A stretch of DNA of 64,000 bases. Origin: Rhodobacterales bacterium HKCCE3408 (lineage in GTDB: Bacteria > Pseudomonadota > Alphaproteobacteria > Rhodobacterales > Rhodobacteraceae). Where the stretch lies: positions 50,001 through 114,000 of the forward strand of contig WVSN01000007.1 in the NCBI GenBank assembly GCA_015689705.1, read 5' to 3'. The position numbers and the translations under genes were made by a program. The notes under the pieces were generated by a model. That model worked only from the letters and a program-made list of their open reading frames with translations. It did no database searches and was not told the DNA's origin. How positions within the stretch are numbered: position 1 is the first letter of the stretch; each line of letters starts with the position of its first letter. This document shows positions 55,976 to 64,000 of this stretch, in pieces.

Positions 55976-56545
55976 ATGCGCATAGTCGGCGGGCGCTGGC
56001 GCGGACGGCGACTGGCCGATCTGGGCGAAGGCGACGCGGCTGCGCATCTGCGGCCGACATCGGACCGCGTGCGCGAGAGCCTGTTCAATCTGCTCCTGAA
56101 TTCCCACGGACTGTCGCTCGAAGGCCTGGCGGTGCTCGATCTCTTCGCGGGGACCGGCGCGTTAGGGCTGGAGGCGTTGAGCCGGGGTGCCGCGCGGGCT
56201 GTCTTCGTCGACGACGGCGCGGCGGCACGGGCGCTTCTGCGCGAGAATATCGGTGCACTTGGTGCGCAGGGCGTGACAAAGGTCTTCCGGCGCGATGCAA
56301 CCGACCTCGGCGAGGCGCGCGACCGCTTCGACCTCATCTTCCTCGACCCGCCCTACGGGAAGGGACTGGGCGAAAGGGCGCTGGCTTCGGCGGTGGCCGG
56401 CGGCTGGCTCGCTCCCGGCGCGATCGTCGCCTGGGAAGAGGGCGTGGAGGTCACTGTCCCGGCGGGCTTCGACGTTCTCGACCGGCGACGCTACGGCGAC
56501 ACCTGGGTCACGATCCTGGAGGCGCATCCGATCTCCTCGGGATAA
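55976..56545 (+). CDS. rsmD: 16S rRNA (guanine966-N2)-methyltransferase
   Basis: 189 residues. RIVGGRWRGRRL at the start, RPTSDRVRESLFN, the SAM motif LDLFAGTGALGLEALSRGA and catalytic FLDPPYGKGLG are diagnostic of RsmD. It lies ten bases after the reductase gene. Confidence 0.96.
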   Translation: MRIVGGRWRGRRLADLGEGDAAAHLRPTSDRVRESLFNLLLNSHGLSLEGLAVLDLFAGTGALGLEALSRGAARAVFVDDGAAARALLRENIGALGAQGVTKVFRRDATDLGEARDRFDLIFLDPPYGKGLGERALASAVAGGWLAPGAIVAWEEGVEVTVPAGFDVLDRRRYGDTWVTILEAHPISSG

Positions 56546-56638
56546 CTCCAGGATCAACATCTGGTATCCCTTGCCCCCTCCGGCCACACATGGCACGGTT
56601 AATCAAATTCGAGCAAATCAACGATAAATCCGACAGGC

Positions 56639-58681
56639 ATGGACCACCCCGAGCGGCTTCTCTCCGACGTATTCGGCTTTTCCGGTTTCCGGCCGGGTCA
56701 GGCCGAGATCGTGGAGGCCGTGGCGGGCGGCGCGGACGTGCTCGCGATCATGCCGACGGGTGGCGGCAAGTCGCTGTGCTACCAGCTTCCAGCACTGATG
56801 GGGCCCGGCGTGACGCTTGTGATCTCTCCTCTCATCGCGCTGATGCGGGACCAGGTGCGCGGTCTGCGCGAAGCGGGCGTTTCCGCTGGTGCGCTGACCT
56901 CCGGCAATACCCCCGAGGAGACAGATGCAGTCTGGCACGGGCTCGAGACCGGAGAGCTGAAACTCCTCTATCTCGCGCCGGAGCGGCTCGCCTCGGGCGG
57001 ATCGCTCCAGATGCTCCGTCGCGCGGGTGTTGCCCGGATCGCGGTCGACGAGGCGCACTGTGTCAGTCAGTGGGGTCACGATTTCCGGCCCGACTACCTT
57101 CGCATCGGTGAACTGCGCCGCGCACTCGACGTCCCGCTTGCCGCCTTCACCGCGACCGCCGATGCCGAGACGCGTGAGGAGATCGTCGCGCGGCTGTTCG
57201 CCGGCCGCGCGCCACAGGTCTTTCTGCGCGGCTTCGACCGGCCGAACCTCCGGCTCGCTTTCGCCGTCAAGGACAAGCCTCGCGATCAGATCCTGAGCTA
57301 TGCCGCCGCCCGAAAGGGTCAGTCGGGCATCGTTTATTGCGGGACGCGCGCTAAGACCGAAACGCTGGCCAAGGCGCTTCGCGAGGCCGGGCATTCGGCC
57401 TGCCACTACCACGGCGGGATGGAGGCCGAGGACCGGCGAGTGGTCGAGGCGCGGTTCGGCGCCGAGGACGGGCTGATCGTCGTGGCCACCATCGCGTTCG
57501 GGATGGGTGTCGACAAGCCCGACATCCGGTGGGTCGCCCATGCCGACCTGCCCAAATCGATCGAGGCCTATTACCAGGAAATCGGTCGTGCCGGCCGCGA
57601 CGGCGCGCCGGCCGATACGCTGACTCTCTATGGCGCTGACGACATTCGCTTTCGCCGCGGCCAGATAGACGAAGGCCTCGCGCCTCCGGAGCGCAAGTCC
57701 GCCGATCACGGGCGGCTGAACGCGCTTCTCGGTTTGGCCGAGGCGCAGGGGTGCCGGCGGGAGGTGCTGCTCGGCTATTTCGGTGAGACGTCCGAGCCGT
57801 GCGGCAATTGCGATCTCTGTGCCGAGCCGCCCGAGCTGTTCGACGGTTCGGTCGCGGTCCAGAAGGCTTTGTCTGCCATGCTCCGCACGGGCGAGACCTT
57901 CGGTGCGGGGCATCTGATCGACGTGCTGTTGGGCAACAACACCGATCGCATTCGCCAGCGCGGCCACGACCAGCTCCCGACCTATGGCGTCGGGGCCGAG
58001 TTCGACAGGCGGGGATGGCAGGCGGTGTTCCGGCAGATGACGGCGCTCGATCTGGTCCGGCCCGATCCGGCGCGGCACGGTGCGCTCGTGATGACGGATG
58101 CGGCGCTGCCGATTCTGAAAGGCGAGGCGTCGATATCGCTCCGGAAAGACACGATGGCCAAAGTCGCGTCCCGGCCCGCCGCGAAAACGCTCGTCTCCGA
58201 AGAGGATGCTCCGCTTCTGGCCGCGCTCAAGGCGCAGCGGCGCGCGCTGGCCGAGGCGCAAGGAGTGCCGGCGTATGTCATCTTCACCGACCGCACGCTG
58301 ATCGAAATGGCGGAAAAGCGGCCCGGAACACTTGACGAGATGGCGTCGATCTCGGGCGTCGGCGCGACGAAGCTGGAGCGCTACGGCGCGATGTTCCTGA
58401 AAGTCGTTACCGGCGAGACGCAGGAAATTCATCCGACCCGCCGCAAGCTTGCACTGTCCGGCGATGGCGAAGTGTTCGACCGGCTGATGGAAGCGCAGCA
58501 GCGGCTTGTCCGGGGCGAGGACGGGACCGGCAAGTACCTCACCTGCAACCACTCCACCTTGCGCCACCTGGCCGAACGGCAGCCGGGCTGCCTGTCGGAT
58601 CTGGAGCGCATTCCCGGCATGGGCGCGAAGCAGGTCGAGCGGTTCGGCGAAGCCTTCCTCCAGGTGCTGCGCGAGGCCTGA
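56639..58681 (+). CDS. recQ: ATP-dependent DNA helicase RecQ with two HRDC domains
   Basis: 680 residues. A 3'-5' helicase for recombination repair: Walker A PTGGGKSLCYQLP, DEAH box VDEAHCVSQWGHDFRPDY, and the arginine-finger region QEIGRAGRDG. The zinc region has a Cys pair in GNCDLCAEP. RQC is followed by two HRDC-like domains, at about 520-590 (ending ISGVGATKLERYG) and 605-678 (IPGMGAKQVERFG). E. coli RecQ (about 610 residues) has one. Confidence 0.95.
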   Translation: MDHPERLLSDVFGFSGFRPGQAEIVEAVAGGADVLAIMPTGGGKSLCYQLPALMGPGVTLVISPLIALMRDQVRGLREAGVSAGALTSGNTPEETDAVWHGLETGELKLLYLAPERLASGGSLQMLRRAGVARIAVDEAHCVSQWGHDFRPDYLRIGELRRALDVPLAAFTATADAETREEIVARLFAGRAPQVFLRGFDRPNLRLAFAVKDKPRDQILSYAAARKGQSGIVYCGTRAKTETLAKALREAGHSACHYHGGMEAEDRRVVEARFGAEDGLIVVATIAFGMGVDKPDIRWVAHADLPKSIEAYYQEIGRAGRDGAPADTLTLYGADDIRFRRGQIDEGLAPPERKSADHGRLNALLGLAEAQGCRREVLLGYFGETSEPCGNCDLCAEPPELFDGSVAVQKALSAMLRTGETFGAGHLIDVLLGNNTDRIRQRGHDQLPTYGVGAEFDRRGWQAVFRQMTALDLVRPDPARHGALVMTDAALPILKGEASISLRKDTMAKVASRPAAKTLVSEEDAPLLAALKAQRRALAEAQGVPAYVIFTDRTLIEMAEKRPGTLDEMASISGVGATKLERYGAMFLKVVTGETQEIHPTRRKLALSGDGEVFDRLMEAQQRLVRGEDGTGKYLTCNHSTLRHLAERQPGCLSDLERIPGMGAKQVERFGEAFLQVLREA

Positions 58682-58684
58682 GCC

Positions 58685-58981
58685 TCAGTGCGATTTCGGC
58701 GCGGCGTCGAAGGTGGCCTTCTGGGCGTCGGACGCCTCGGTCTGGTACTTCGCCCGCCATTCCTCGTACGGCATCCCGTAGACGATCTCGCGCGCCTCGT
58801 CCTTGGACATGTCGATCCCCTTCTCCGCCGCGGCCTCGCCGTACCAGCGGCTCAGGCAGTTCCGGCAGAAGCCCGCGAGGTTCATCAGGTCGATATTCTG
58901 TACGTCCTTCCGCTCGTCGAGATGCTGGAGAAGCCGGCGGAAGGCGGCGGCTTCAAGCTCGGTGCGGGTGGCGTCGTCCAT
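58685..58981 (-). CDS. DUF1244 family protein
   Basis: 98 residues. QNIDLMNLAGFCRNCLSRWY with its C-x2-C pair, followed by MSKDEAREIVYGMPYEEW, is the family signature. The function is unknown; the Cys pair could bind metal. It converges with recQ, three bases from its stop. Confidence 0.92.
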   Translation of the reverse strand: MDDATRTELEAAAFRRLLQHLDERKDVQNIDLMNLAGFCRNCLSRWYGEAAAEKGIDMSKDEAREIVYGMPYEEWRAKYQTEASDAQKATFDAAPKSH

Positions 58982-59006
58982 TTGGGTGACCTCCTGTCCA
59001 GTCTAT

Positions 59007-59744
59007 TCAGACCTGTGCAATCGCCAGCGCCGCGTCAAGCATCGGAGCGAGACGTTCTGCCCAGGCGATCTCGGCCTCCGGTGTGGCGATCAGGTCGTTG
59101 CGGATCTCGATCAGGACATGTGGCCGGCCCGTCTTGACGCCGTGCCGGTCCATCGCGTCGCCCTCAAGATGGCCTGTGTACGGCTCGTTGTCCCCGACGC
59201 AAAGATCGGGCTCGTCCCGCAACCGTGCGATGAGCGGGAGCGCAAGTCGCGTGTCGCCGGCATAGAGCACGCCGACATGCCATGGCCGGGGCGGGCGACC
59301 GCGGAACTGGGGCGTGAAGGAATGGACGGCGAGGAGGACGGGATCGTTCCGCGCATCGGCCAATCGGGCGATGGCGGCGTGGTAAGGCCGGTAGTACGCG
59401 TTGAGCCTGCGTTCGACTTCGCTCCGGTCCACGTGACGGTTCGCCGGAATGATCGACCCGTCGTAGAGCCGCATTACCAGCGTCGGGTCGTCCTCGCCCC
59501 GGTTCGGGTCGATCACCAGCCGCGAGAAGTTGGACATGACGACCGGCGCGTCGAGCAGCCGGCCAAGTGCCCGCGCCGTGCCGGCCGCGCCGGGGTCCCA
59601 GGCTATGTGCCGCGCCATGTCTTCCGGCGGGAGGCCGAGACTGCCGCCGCCGATCTCCGGCGGTACGCGGTTCGAAGCGTGATCGACCGTGACGATCCAT
59701 CGCCCGCGACGGTCCGCGCCCTCGACATGGTGGCTTTCGTTCAT
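59007..59744 (-). CDS. N-formylglutamate amidohydrolase-family protein
   Basis: 245 residues. VTVDHASNRVPPE, DPGAAGTARAL, RLVIDPNR and VLLAVHSFTP mark the FGase family of zinc hydrolases. It removes formyl from N-formylglutamate in His degradation (HutG type); no hut genes are nearby, so the physiological substrate is uncertain. The ATG at 59744 has GAAAG upstream. It follows the pyk promoter gap on the other strand. Confidence 0.9.
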   Translation of the reverse strand: MNESHHVEGADRRGRWIVTVDHASNRVPPEIGGGSLGLPPEDMARHIAWDPGAAGTARALGRLLDAPVVMSNFSRLVIDPNRGEDDPTLVMRLYDGSIIPANRHVDRSEVERRLNAYYRPYHAAIARLADARNDPVLLAVHSFTPQFRGRPPRPWHVGVLYAGDTRLALPLIARLRDEPDLCVGDNEPYTGHLEGDAMDRHGVKTGRPHVLIEIRNDLIATPEAEIAWAERLAPMLDAALAIAQV

Positions 59745-59885
59745 CTTTCGGTCATCTGCATCTGCGATCTCCGGGTTAGGGCCAATCGCGTCGGGATACC
59801 AGTTGCCCCGCCATGCAATTTGCGTGATGTCCCGACCCGTGCTTATGTGAGCGCAAACACCGACAGACAGGGACGCGGAACACCC

Positions 59886-61331
59886 ATGAGACGCATGCGG
59901 AACGTGAAGATCGTGGCCACGCTCGGCCCTTCCTCCAGCGACTACCAGACGATCCGCAAGCTGTTCGACGCCGGCGCCGACGTGTTTCGCCTGAATATGA
60001 GCCATGGCGACCATTCCGAGATCGCTGCGCGGCATACATATATCCGCCAGGTCGAGAAGGAGGTCGGTCGTCCCATTGCGATTCTCGCTGACCTTCAGGG
60101 GCCGAAGCTTCGGGTCGGCGTTTTCGCCAATGGATCCGAGGAACTGGAGCCAGGTCAGCCCTTCCGGCTGGATCTCGACGCGGCCGAGGGTGACGCGACG
60201 CGCGTCCAGTTGCCGCACGAAGAAATTTTTGCCGCGCTCGAGCCCGGATCGATGCTGCTGGTCAACGACGGCAAGATCCGGCTGAAGGTGAAGACCTGCG
60301 GTGCCGACTTCGCGGAATGCGAGGTGGTCGTCGGTGGCACGATCTCGAACCGCAAGGGCGTGAACGTACCCGACGTGATCCTGCCTGTCGCCGCGCTGTC
60401 GGACAAGGATCGCAAGGATCTGGAATTCGTCTGCGAACTTGGCGTCGACTGGCTCGCGCTCAGTTTCGTCCAGCGGCCCAAGGATATCTGGGAGGCGCGC
60501 GATCTGGCAAACGGCCGTGCCGCGATCCTCGCCAAGATCGAGAAGCCGGCGGCCGTGCGCGAATTCGACGAGATCCTGAAGGTTTCGGACGGGATCATGG
60601 TCGCCCGCGGCGATCTGGGTGTCGAACTGCCGGTGCAGAACGTCCCGCCGATCCAGAAGCGCCTCGTCCGCAAGTGCCGCGCTGCCGCCAAGCCGGTGAT
60701 CGTGGCCACGCAGATGCTTGAAAGCATGATCGAGAGCCCGATGCCCACCCGGGCCGAGGTGTCGGACGTCGCCGCCGCGATCTACGAGGGCGCGGATGCC
60801 GTGATGCTCTCGGCCGAGTCGGCGGCCGGTCAGTATCCGATCGAGGCGGTGTCGACGATGAACGCCGTCGCAATCGAGGTCGAAACCGATCCCACCTACT
60901 GGCAGGTGACCGCCGCCAGCCGGGGCGGCCATCGCGAGACGTCGGCAGACGCAATCGTGGCTGCCGCGCGCGAGATCGCCGAAGCGACCGACATCAAGGC
61001 CATCTGCTGCCATTCCCAGTCGGGCACGACGGCACGGCTCATTGCACGCGAGCGGCCGAAGCCGCCGATCATCGCGATGACCCATGTGCAGGAAACCTCG
61101 CGCCAGCTCTGCCTGACCTGGGGATTGCATTGCGTGATGACCAGCCGACTCGAACGGTTCAAACAGGCTGTCGTCAATTCGGTGCGCGCCGCCCGGGCCG
61201 ATGGCTTCGCCGAAGAAAGCGACATGATCGTCGTCACCGCCGGTGTGCCGTTCAACGTACCCGGCTCCACCAATATTCTGCGGATCGCGCCCTGCGCCGA
61301 GAAGTTGATCTTCGCCAGTGAGCCGGAATGA
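59886..61331 (+). CDS. pyk: Pyruvate kinase
   Basis: 481 residues catalysing phosphoenolpyruvate plus ADP to pyruvate plus ATP. Family blocks are readable: KIVATLGPSS, RLNMSHGDH, the catalytic Lys in AAILAKIEKPAAV, MVARGDLGVEL, and ATQMLESMIESPMPTRAEVS. The C-terminal regulatory domain follows. The ATG at 59886 is the family start; the open frame upstream crosses the divergent gene. It is coupled to the next gene. Confidence 0.97.
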   Translation: MRRMRNVKIVATLGPSSSDYQTIRKLFDAGADVFRLNMSHGDHSEIAARHTYIRQVEKEVGRPIAILADLQGPKLRVGVFANGSEELEPGQPFRLDLDAAEGDATRVQLPHEEIFAALEPGSMLLVNDGKIRLKVKTCGADFAECEVVVGGTISNRKGVNVPDVILPVAALSDKDRKDLEFVCELGVDWLALSFVQRPKDIWEARDLANGRAAILAKIEKPAAVREFDEILKVSDGIMVARGDLGVELPVQNVPPIQKRLVRKCRAAAKPVIVATQMLESMIESPMPTRAEVSDVAAAIYEGADAVMLSAESAAGQYPIEAVSTMNAVAIEVETDPTYWQVTAASRGGHRETSADAIVAAAREIAEATDIKAICCHSQSGTTARLIARERPKPPIIAMTHVQETSRQLCLTWGLHCVMTSRLERFKQAVVNSVRAARADGFAEESDMIVVTAGVPFNVPGSTNILRIAPCAEKLIFASEPE

Positions 61332-61564
61332 CCGAGGACTTTCCCCCGGACATCCTGATCGTTGCGGCCGTCATCATCATCGCGGTCAGCCTGTCCTCGG
61401 CCGTGGCCGCGTGGATCTCGCGCCGCTCTGCGATCGGCGCGCTCATCGGCATCGCGCTCGGGATCGGGACACTGGTGCTGGTTTATGTCGACGACGAGGA
61501 CGGAATGACGTGGCAGGACATCCCGCAGGCCTTCGTCTCGGTCGCCGATCGCATCCTGAACTGA
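61328..61564 (+). CDS. Small two-TM membrane protein of unknown function
   Basis: 78 residues with hydrophobic segments at about 9-30 and 35-54, and a polar acidic C-terminus (VDDEDGMTWQDIPQ). It overlaps the pyk stop by four bases. No family is recognised. Confidence 0.75.
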   Translation: MTEDFPPDILIVAAVIIIAVSLSSAVAAWISRRSAIGALIGIALGIGTLVLVYVDDEDGMTWQDIPQAFVSVADRILN

Positions 61565-61669
61565 GGCCTTGAACGCCGCGCCGATTGGCGGTATGCGGCG
61601 CGCTCTGACCGGCGCGGCGGGCTTATGTGGCATGCCTTGTTCGCGCCTCGATACGGACAGGAGACCGAA

Positions 61670-61870
61670 ATGCCCAAGATGAAGACCAAGTCGAGCGCGA
61701 AAAAGCGCTTCAAGACCACCGGCACCGGCAAGGTGGTGGCGGCCCAGGCCGGCAAGCGGCACGGGATGATCAAGCGGACGAAGAAGTTCATCCGCAACGC
61801 ACGCGGTACGACGACGCTGTCGGAGCCCGATGCGAAGATCGTCAAGTCCTACATGCCCTACGACCGCTGA
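61670..61870 (+). CDS. rpmI: 50S ribosomal protein L35
   Basis: 66 residues beginning [14 protein letters not shown], the bL35 signature; highly basic. The ATG at 61670 has ACAGGAG upstream; a longer open frame starting 45 bases earlier is not used. It is followed 12 bases later by rplT. infC, often upstream, is absent here. Confidence 0.97.
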   Translation: MPKMKTKSSAKKRFKTTGTGKVVAAQAGKRHGMIKRTKKFIRNARGTTTLSEPDAKIVKSYMPYDR

Positions 61871-61882
61871 GGAGCCAGACCC

Positions 61883-62242
61883 ATGCCCCGGACCAAAGGT
61901 GGAACCGTCACCCATCGCCGTCACAAGAAGGTGCTCGACGCTGCGAAAGGCTATTACGGCCAGCGCAGCCGCAACTTCCGGACCGCGACCCAGGCCGTCG
62001 ACAAGGCCAATCAGTATGCAACGCGTGACCGCAAGGCCCGCAAGCGCCAGTTCCGCGCGCTGTGGATCCAGCGGATCAACGCCGCCGTGCGCTCGCATGA
62101 CGAGAGCCTGACCTATTCGCGCTTCATCAATGGCCTTGCGAAGGCCGGGATTGAAGTCGACCGCAAGGTGCTGGCCGATCTCGCCGTGCACGAACCGGAC
62201 GCGTTTGGCGCCATTGTGGCCCAGGCGAAGGCTGCGCTGTAA
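61883..62242 (+). CDS. rplT: 50S ribosomal protein L20
   Basis: 119 residues. [30 protein letters not shown] and [18 protein letters not shown] are typical of bL20. L20 can autoregulate its operon; no obvious L20-binding leader lies here. It ends before a strong terminator. Confidence 0.97.
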   Translation: MPRTKGGTVTHRRHKKVLDAAKGYYGQRSRNFRTATQAVDKANQYATRDRKARKRQFRALWIQRINAAVRSHDESLTYSRFINGLAKAGIEVDRKVLADLAVHEPDAFGAIVAQAKAAL

Positions 62243-62272
62243 ACACACCGCAGACCGAACGATCGCTTTCAG

Positions 62273-62311
62273 GGCCCCGTCACCGGTTCGGACCGGCGGC
62301 GGGGCCTTTTT
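62273..62311 (+). terminator. Terminator after rplT
   Basis: Outer stem GGCCCCG/CGGGGCC encloses an inner hairpin CCGGT-TCGG-ACCGG; five T residues follow directly (62307-62311). It separates rpmI-rplT from pheS. No Phe-codon leader peptide is visible before pheS, so I do not call it an attenuator. Confidence 0.92.
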
Positions 62312-62382
62312 CTTGGGGTTCCGGCCGGGTTGCATTCGGCCCCCCCTGTGGTAGCTGACAACCGCGACGGCGGAGGTGAGAG

Positions 62383-63456
62383 ATGGACGGACTGGACGAT
62401 CTGAGGGGCGGCTGGCTTCAGCGGATCGCGGGCGCATCCGACGAGGCGGCGCTGGAGGAGATCCGTGTGGCCGCGCTCGGCAAGAAGGGCGAGATCAGCC
62501 TGAAGATGCGCGAGCTCGGCAAGATGAGCCCCGAGGAGCGCCAGGAGGCAGGTCCGGCGCTGAACGCGCTGAAGGACGAGGTCAATGCCGCGCTCGCCGC
62601 GCGCAAGGCGGCGCTCGGCGACGCGGCGCTCGAGGAGCGGCTGAAAGGCGAGTGGCTGGACGTCACGCTGCCCGCCAGGTACCGCCGGGTCGGAACGATC
62701 CATCCGGTCAGCCAGGTGACCGAGGAGGTCACCGCGATCTTCGCCGACATGGGCTTCGCCGTCGCCGAGGGTCCCCAGATCGACAGTGACTGGTACAATT
62801 TCGACGCCCTGAACATCCCCGGCCACCATCCGGCGCGCGCCGAGATGGACACGTTCTATATGGCGCGCGCCGAGGGCGACAATCGCCCGCCGCATGTCCT
62901 GCGCACCCACACCTCGCCGGTCCAGATCCGTTATATGGAGGCCAACGGTGCCCCCTGCCGGATCATCGCGCCCGGGCGCGTCTACCGCGCTGATTACGAC
63001 CAGACCCACACCCCGATGTTCCACCAGGTCGAGGGGCTGGCGATCGACCGCGACATCTCCATGGCGAACCTGAAGTGGACGCTCGAGGAGTTCTTCTCGG
63101 CCTTCTTCGGCACCAAGGTGAAGACCCGTTTCCGCGCGTCGCATTTCCCGTTCACGGAACCATCGGCCGAGGTCGATATTCAGTGCTCCTGGGAAGGCGG
63201 CACGGTCACGGTCGGTGAGGGGAACGACTGGCTCGAGGTTCTCGGCTCCGGCATGGTGCATCCGAAAGTCCTGCAGGCCGGCGGTGTCGATCCCGCCGAG
63301 TGGCAGGGCTTCGCCTTCGGCATGGGGATCGACCGGATCGCGATGTTGAAATACGGCATCCCGGATCTGCGGGCGTTCTTCGACAGCGATCTGCGTTGGC
63401 TCCGTCACTACGGCTTCTCTGCGTTGCAGGTGCCGGCGGTGCATGCAGGGTTGTGA
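62383..63456 (+). CDS. pheS: Phenylalanyl-tRNA synthetase alpha subunit
   Basis: 357 residues. The N-terminal coiled coil (to about 85) is followed by the class II catalytic domain: [42 protein letters not shown], and [16 protein letters not shown] (motif 3). It forms a heterotetramer with PheT. GGAGGTGAGAG precedes the ATG. Confidence 0.97.
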   Translation: MDGLDDLRGGWLQRIAGASDEAALEEIRVAALGKKGEISLKMRELGKMSPEERQEAGPALNALKDEVNAALAARKAALGDAALEERLKGEWLDVTLPARYRRVGTIHPVSQVTEEVTAIFADMGFAVAEGPQIDSDWYNFDALNIPGHHPARAEMDTFYMARAEGDNRPPHVLRTHTSPVQIRYMEANGAPCRIIAPGRVYRADYDQTHTPMFHQVEGLAIDRDISMANLKWTLEEFFSAFFGTKVKTRFRASHFPFTEPSAEVDIQCSWEGGTVTVGEGNDWLEVLGSGMVHPKVLQAGGVDPAEWQGFAFGMGIDRIAMLKYGIPDLRAFFDSDLRWLRHYGFSALQVPAVHAGL

Positions 63457-63460
63457 CCCG

Positions 63461-63742
63461 ATGAAACTCTTCCGCCACGAGAACCGCGAGCGCAACAGCG
63501 ACACCCGACAGCTCTGGGCGCGCTACGAGATCCTTTATACCGCCGTCGATTTCGGCGCCGCGCTCTGCTTCATCGTGGGCTCGGTCATGTTCTTCTTCGA
63601 GGAATGGCAGGTGCCGGGGACATGGTTGTTCCTCGTGGGGTCCATTCTTTTCGCGGGCAAGCCCACGATCCGGCTTGTCCGGGAAATCCAACTCTACCGA
63701 ATGGGCGATGTCGACGACCTCGCCAAGCGCGTCGACGGCTGA
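63461..63742 (+). CDS. YrhK-family membrane protein
   Basis: 93 residues. [20 protein letters not shown] and the later [18 protein letters not shown] give two membrane segments with the YrhK pattern. It lies between pheS and pheT, four and ten bases from each, so it is co-transcribed with them. The function is unknown. The ATG at 63461 follows the pheS stop. Confidence 0.85.
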   Translation: MKLFRHENRERNSDTRQLWARYEILYTAVDFGAALCFIVGSVMFFFEEWQVPGTWLFLVGSILFAGKPTIRLVREIQLYRMGDVDDLAKRVDG

Positions 63743-63752
63743 GGAAAGTGCC

Positions 63753-64000
63753 ATGAAATTCACGTTGTCCTGGCTGAAGGAACATCTCGACACGACGGCG
63801 TCGGTCGAGGAGATCGTAGAGACGCTCACGGATATCGGGCTCGAGGTCGAAGAGGTTGTGAACCCGGCCGAGAAGCTGCGCGCCTTCATCATCGGCAAGG
63901 TGGTGAGCGCCGAGCAGCATCCCGATGCCGACCGGCTGCGCGTCTGCCAGGTGGAAACCAAGGACGGCGTCCAGCAGATCATCTGCGGCGCGCCGAACGC
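63753..64000 (+). CDS. pheT: Phenylalanyl-tRNA synthetase beta subunit, 3' end outside window
   Basis: The first 82 residues only. [16 protein letters not shown] and the start of the tRNA-binding domain ([20 protein letters not shown]) match PheT. The gene continues past base 64000. AGGAAAG precedes the ATG. Confidence 0.95.
   Translation, partial: MKFTLSWLKEHLDTTASVEEIVETLTDIGLEVEEVVNPAEKLRAFIIGKVVSAEQHPDADRLRVCQVETKDGVQQIICGAPN

Noticed and set aside
56618-58567. Antisense frame across recQ
   Set aside because: Shadow of recQ; no ribosome site or recognisable domain.
62273-62382. Attenuator with a Phe leader peptide before pheS
   Set aside because: No short ORF with Phe codons precedes the hairpin; it is a plain terminator of rplT.

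Overview
The window looks like ordinary core chromosome of a high-GC alphaproteobacterium of the Rhodobacteraceae (Rhodobacterales). The support is the rrn order 23S-5S-tRNA-fMet, a 46-residue aa3-type cytochrome oxidase subunit IV, COQ9, UbiA, a Tat-exported PhoX phosphatase, plant-type GshA, ClpS and families best known from this order (DUF6173, DUF1244, YrhK). GC content is high throughout. Genes are tightly packed, and many are joined by ATGA, GTGA or TGATG stop/start overlaps. The genus cannot be named from this sequence. I saw no IS element, prophage, CRISPR array, toxin-antitoxin pair or anomalous island.

Layout. 1-2.9 kb: the 3' part of an rrn operon (23S, 5S, initiator tRNA-Met) ending in a strong terminator. 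3.1-8.6 kb: an HtrA-like protease, a small M15-like protein, a UspA-BCCT osmolyte-uptake pair behind a perfect 20-bp palindrome, and a degenerate ATP-grasp protein. 8.6-11.1 kb: modCBA molybdate importer (minus strand). 11.2-17.5 kb: S49 protease, zinc-ribbon protein, Ca/Na exchanger, pteridine-reductase-like SDR, an AT-rich gap with DnaA-box-like 9-mers, then uvrC-pgsA-moaD-moaE. 17.5-24.2 kb: coiled-coil/OmpA envelope pair, ubiA divergent from rsmE, two unknown genes, gshA. 24.2-28.7 kb (minus): DUF805, plsY, pyrC, a tail-anchored unknown, pyrB, SRPBCC. 28.8-35.6 kb: uracil-DNA glycosylase, secreted unknown, moaB, RND efflux pair. 35.6-42.7 kb: DsbD-alpha protein, AlgH/YqgE, TsaC/Sua5, acyl-CoA dehydrogenase operon, cox IV with a lipoprotein, rpsU. 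42.8-49.6 kb: coq9, quinone reductase, phoX, a CDP-alcohol transferase, HAD phosphatase, clpS, rsmC-like. 49.6-56.5 kb: SDR, RidA, GDPD, FemAB-like, PCD, MscS, peroxiredoxin, FAD reductase, rsmD. 56.6-64 kb: recQ, DUF1244, N-formylglutamate amidohydrolase, pyk, rpmI-rplT, pheS-yrhK-pheT (pheT runs off the end).

Themes. Molybdenum recurs at modABC, moaDE and moaB. Ubiquinone biogenesis recurs at ubiA and coq9. Translation and ribosome modification recur at rsmE, rsmC-like, rsmD, TsaC, rpsU, rpmI, rplT and pheST. Envelope and osmotic functions recur at BCCT/UspA, MscS, OmpA, RND, PlsY and PgsA. No large novel system is visible. The best leads are several proteins that keep a family fold but appear to have lost catalytic residues (PyrC, the 7.5-kb ATP-grasp protein, the 49.6-kb SDR), two unexplained palindromes, and small translation-coupled membrane proteins inserted in housekeeping operons.
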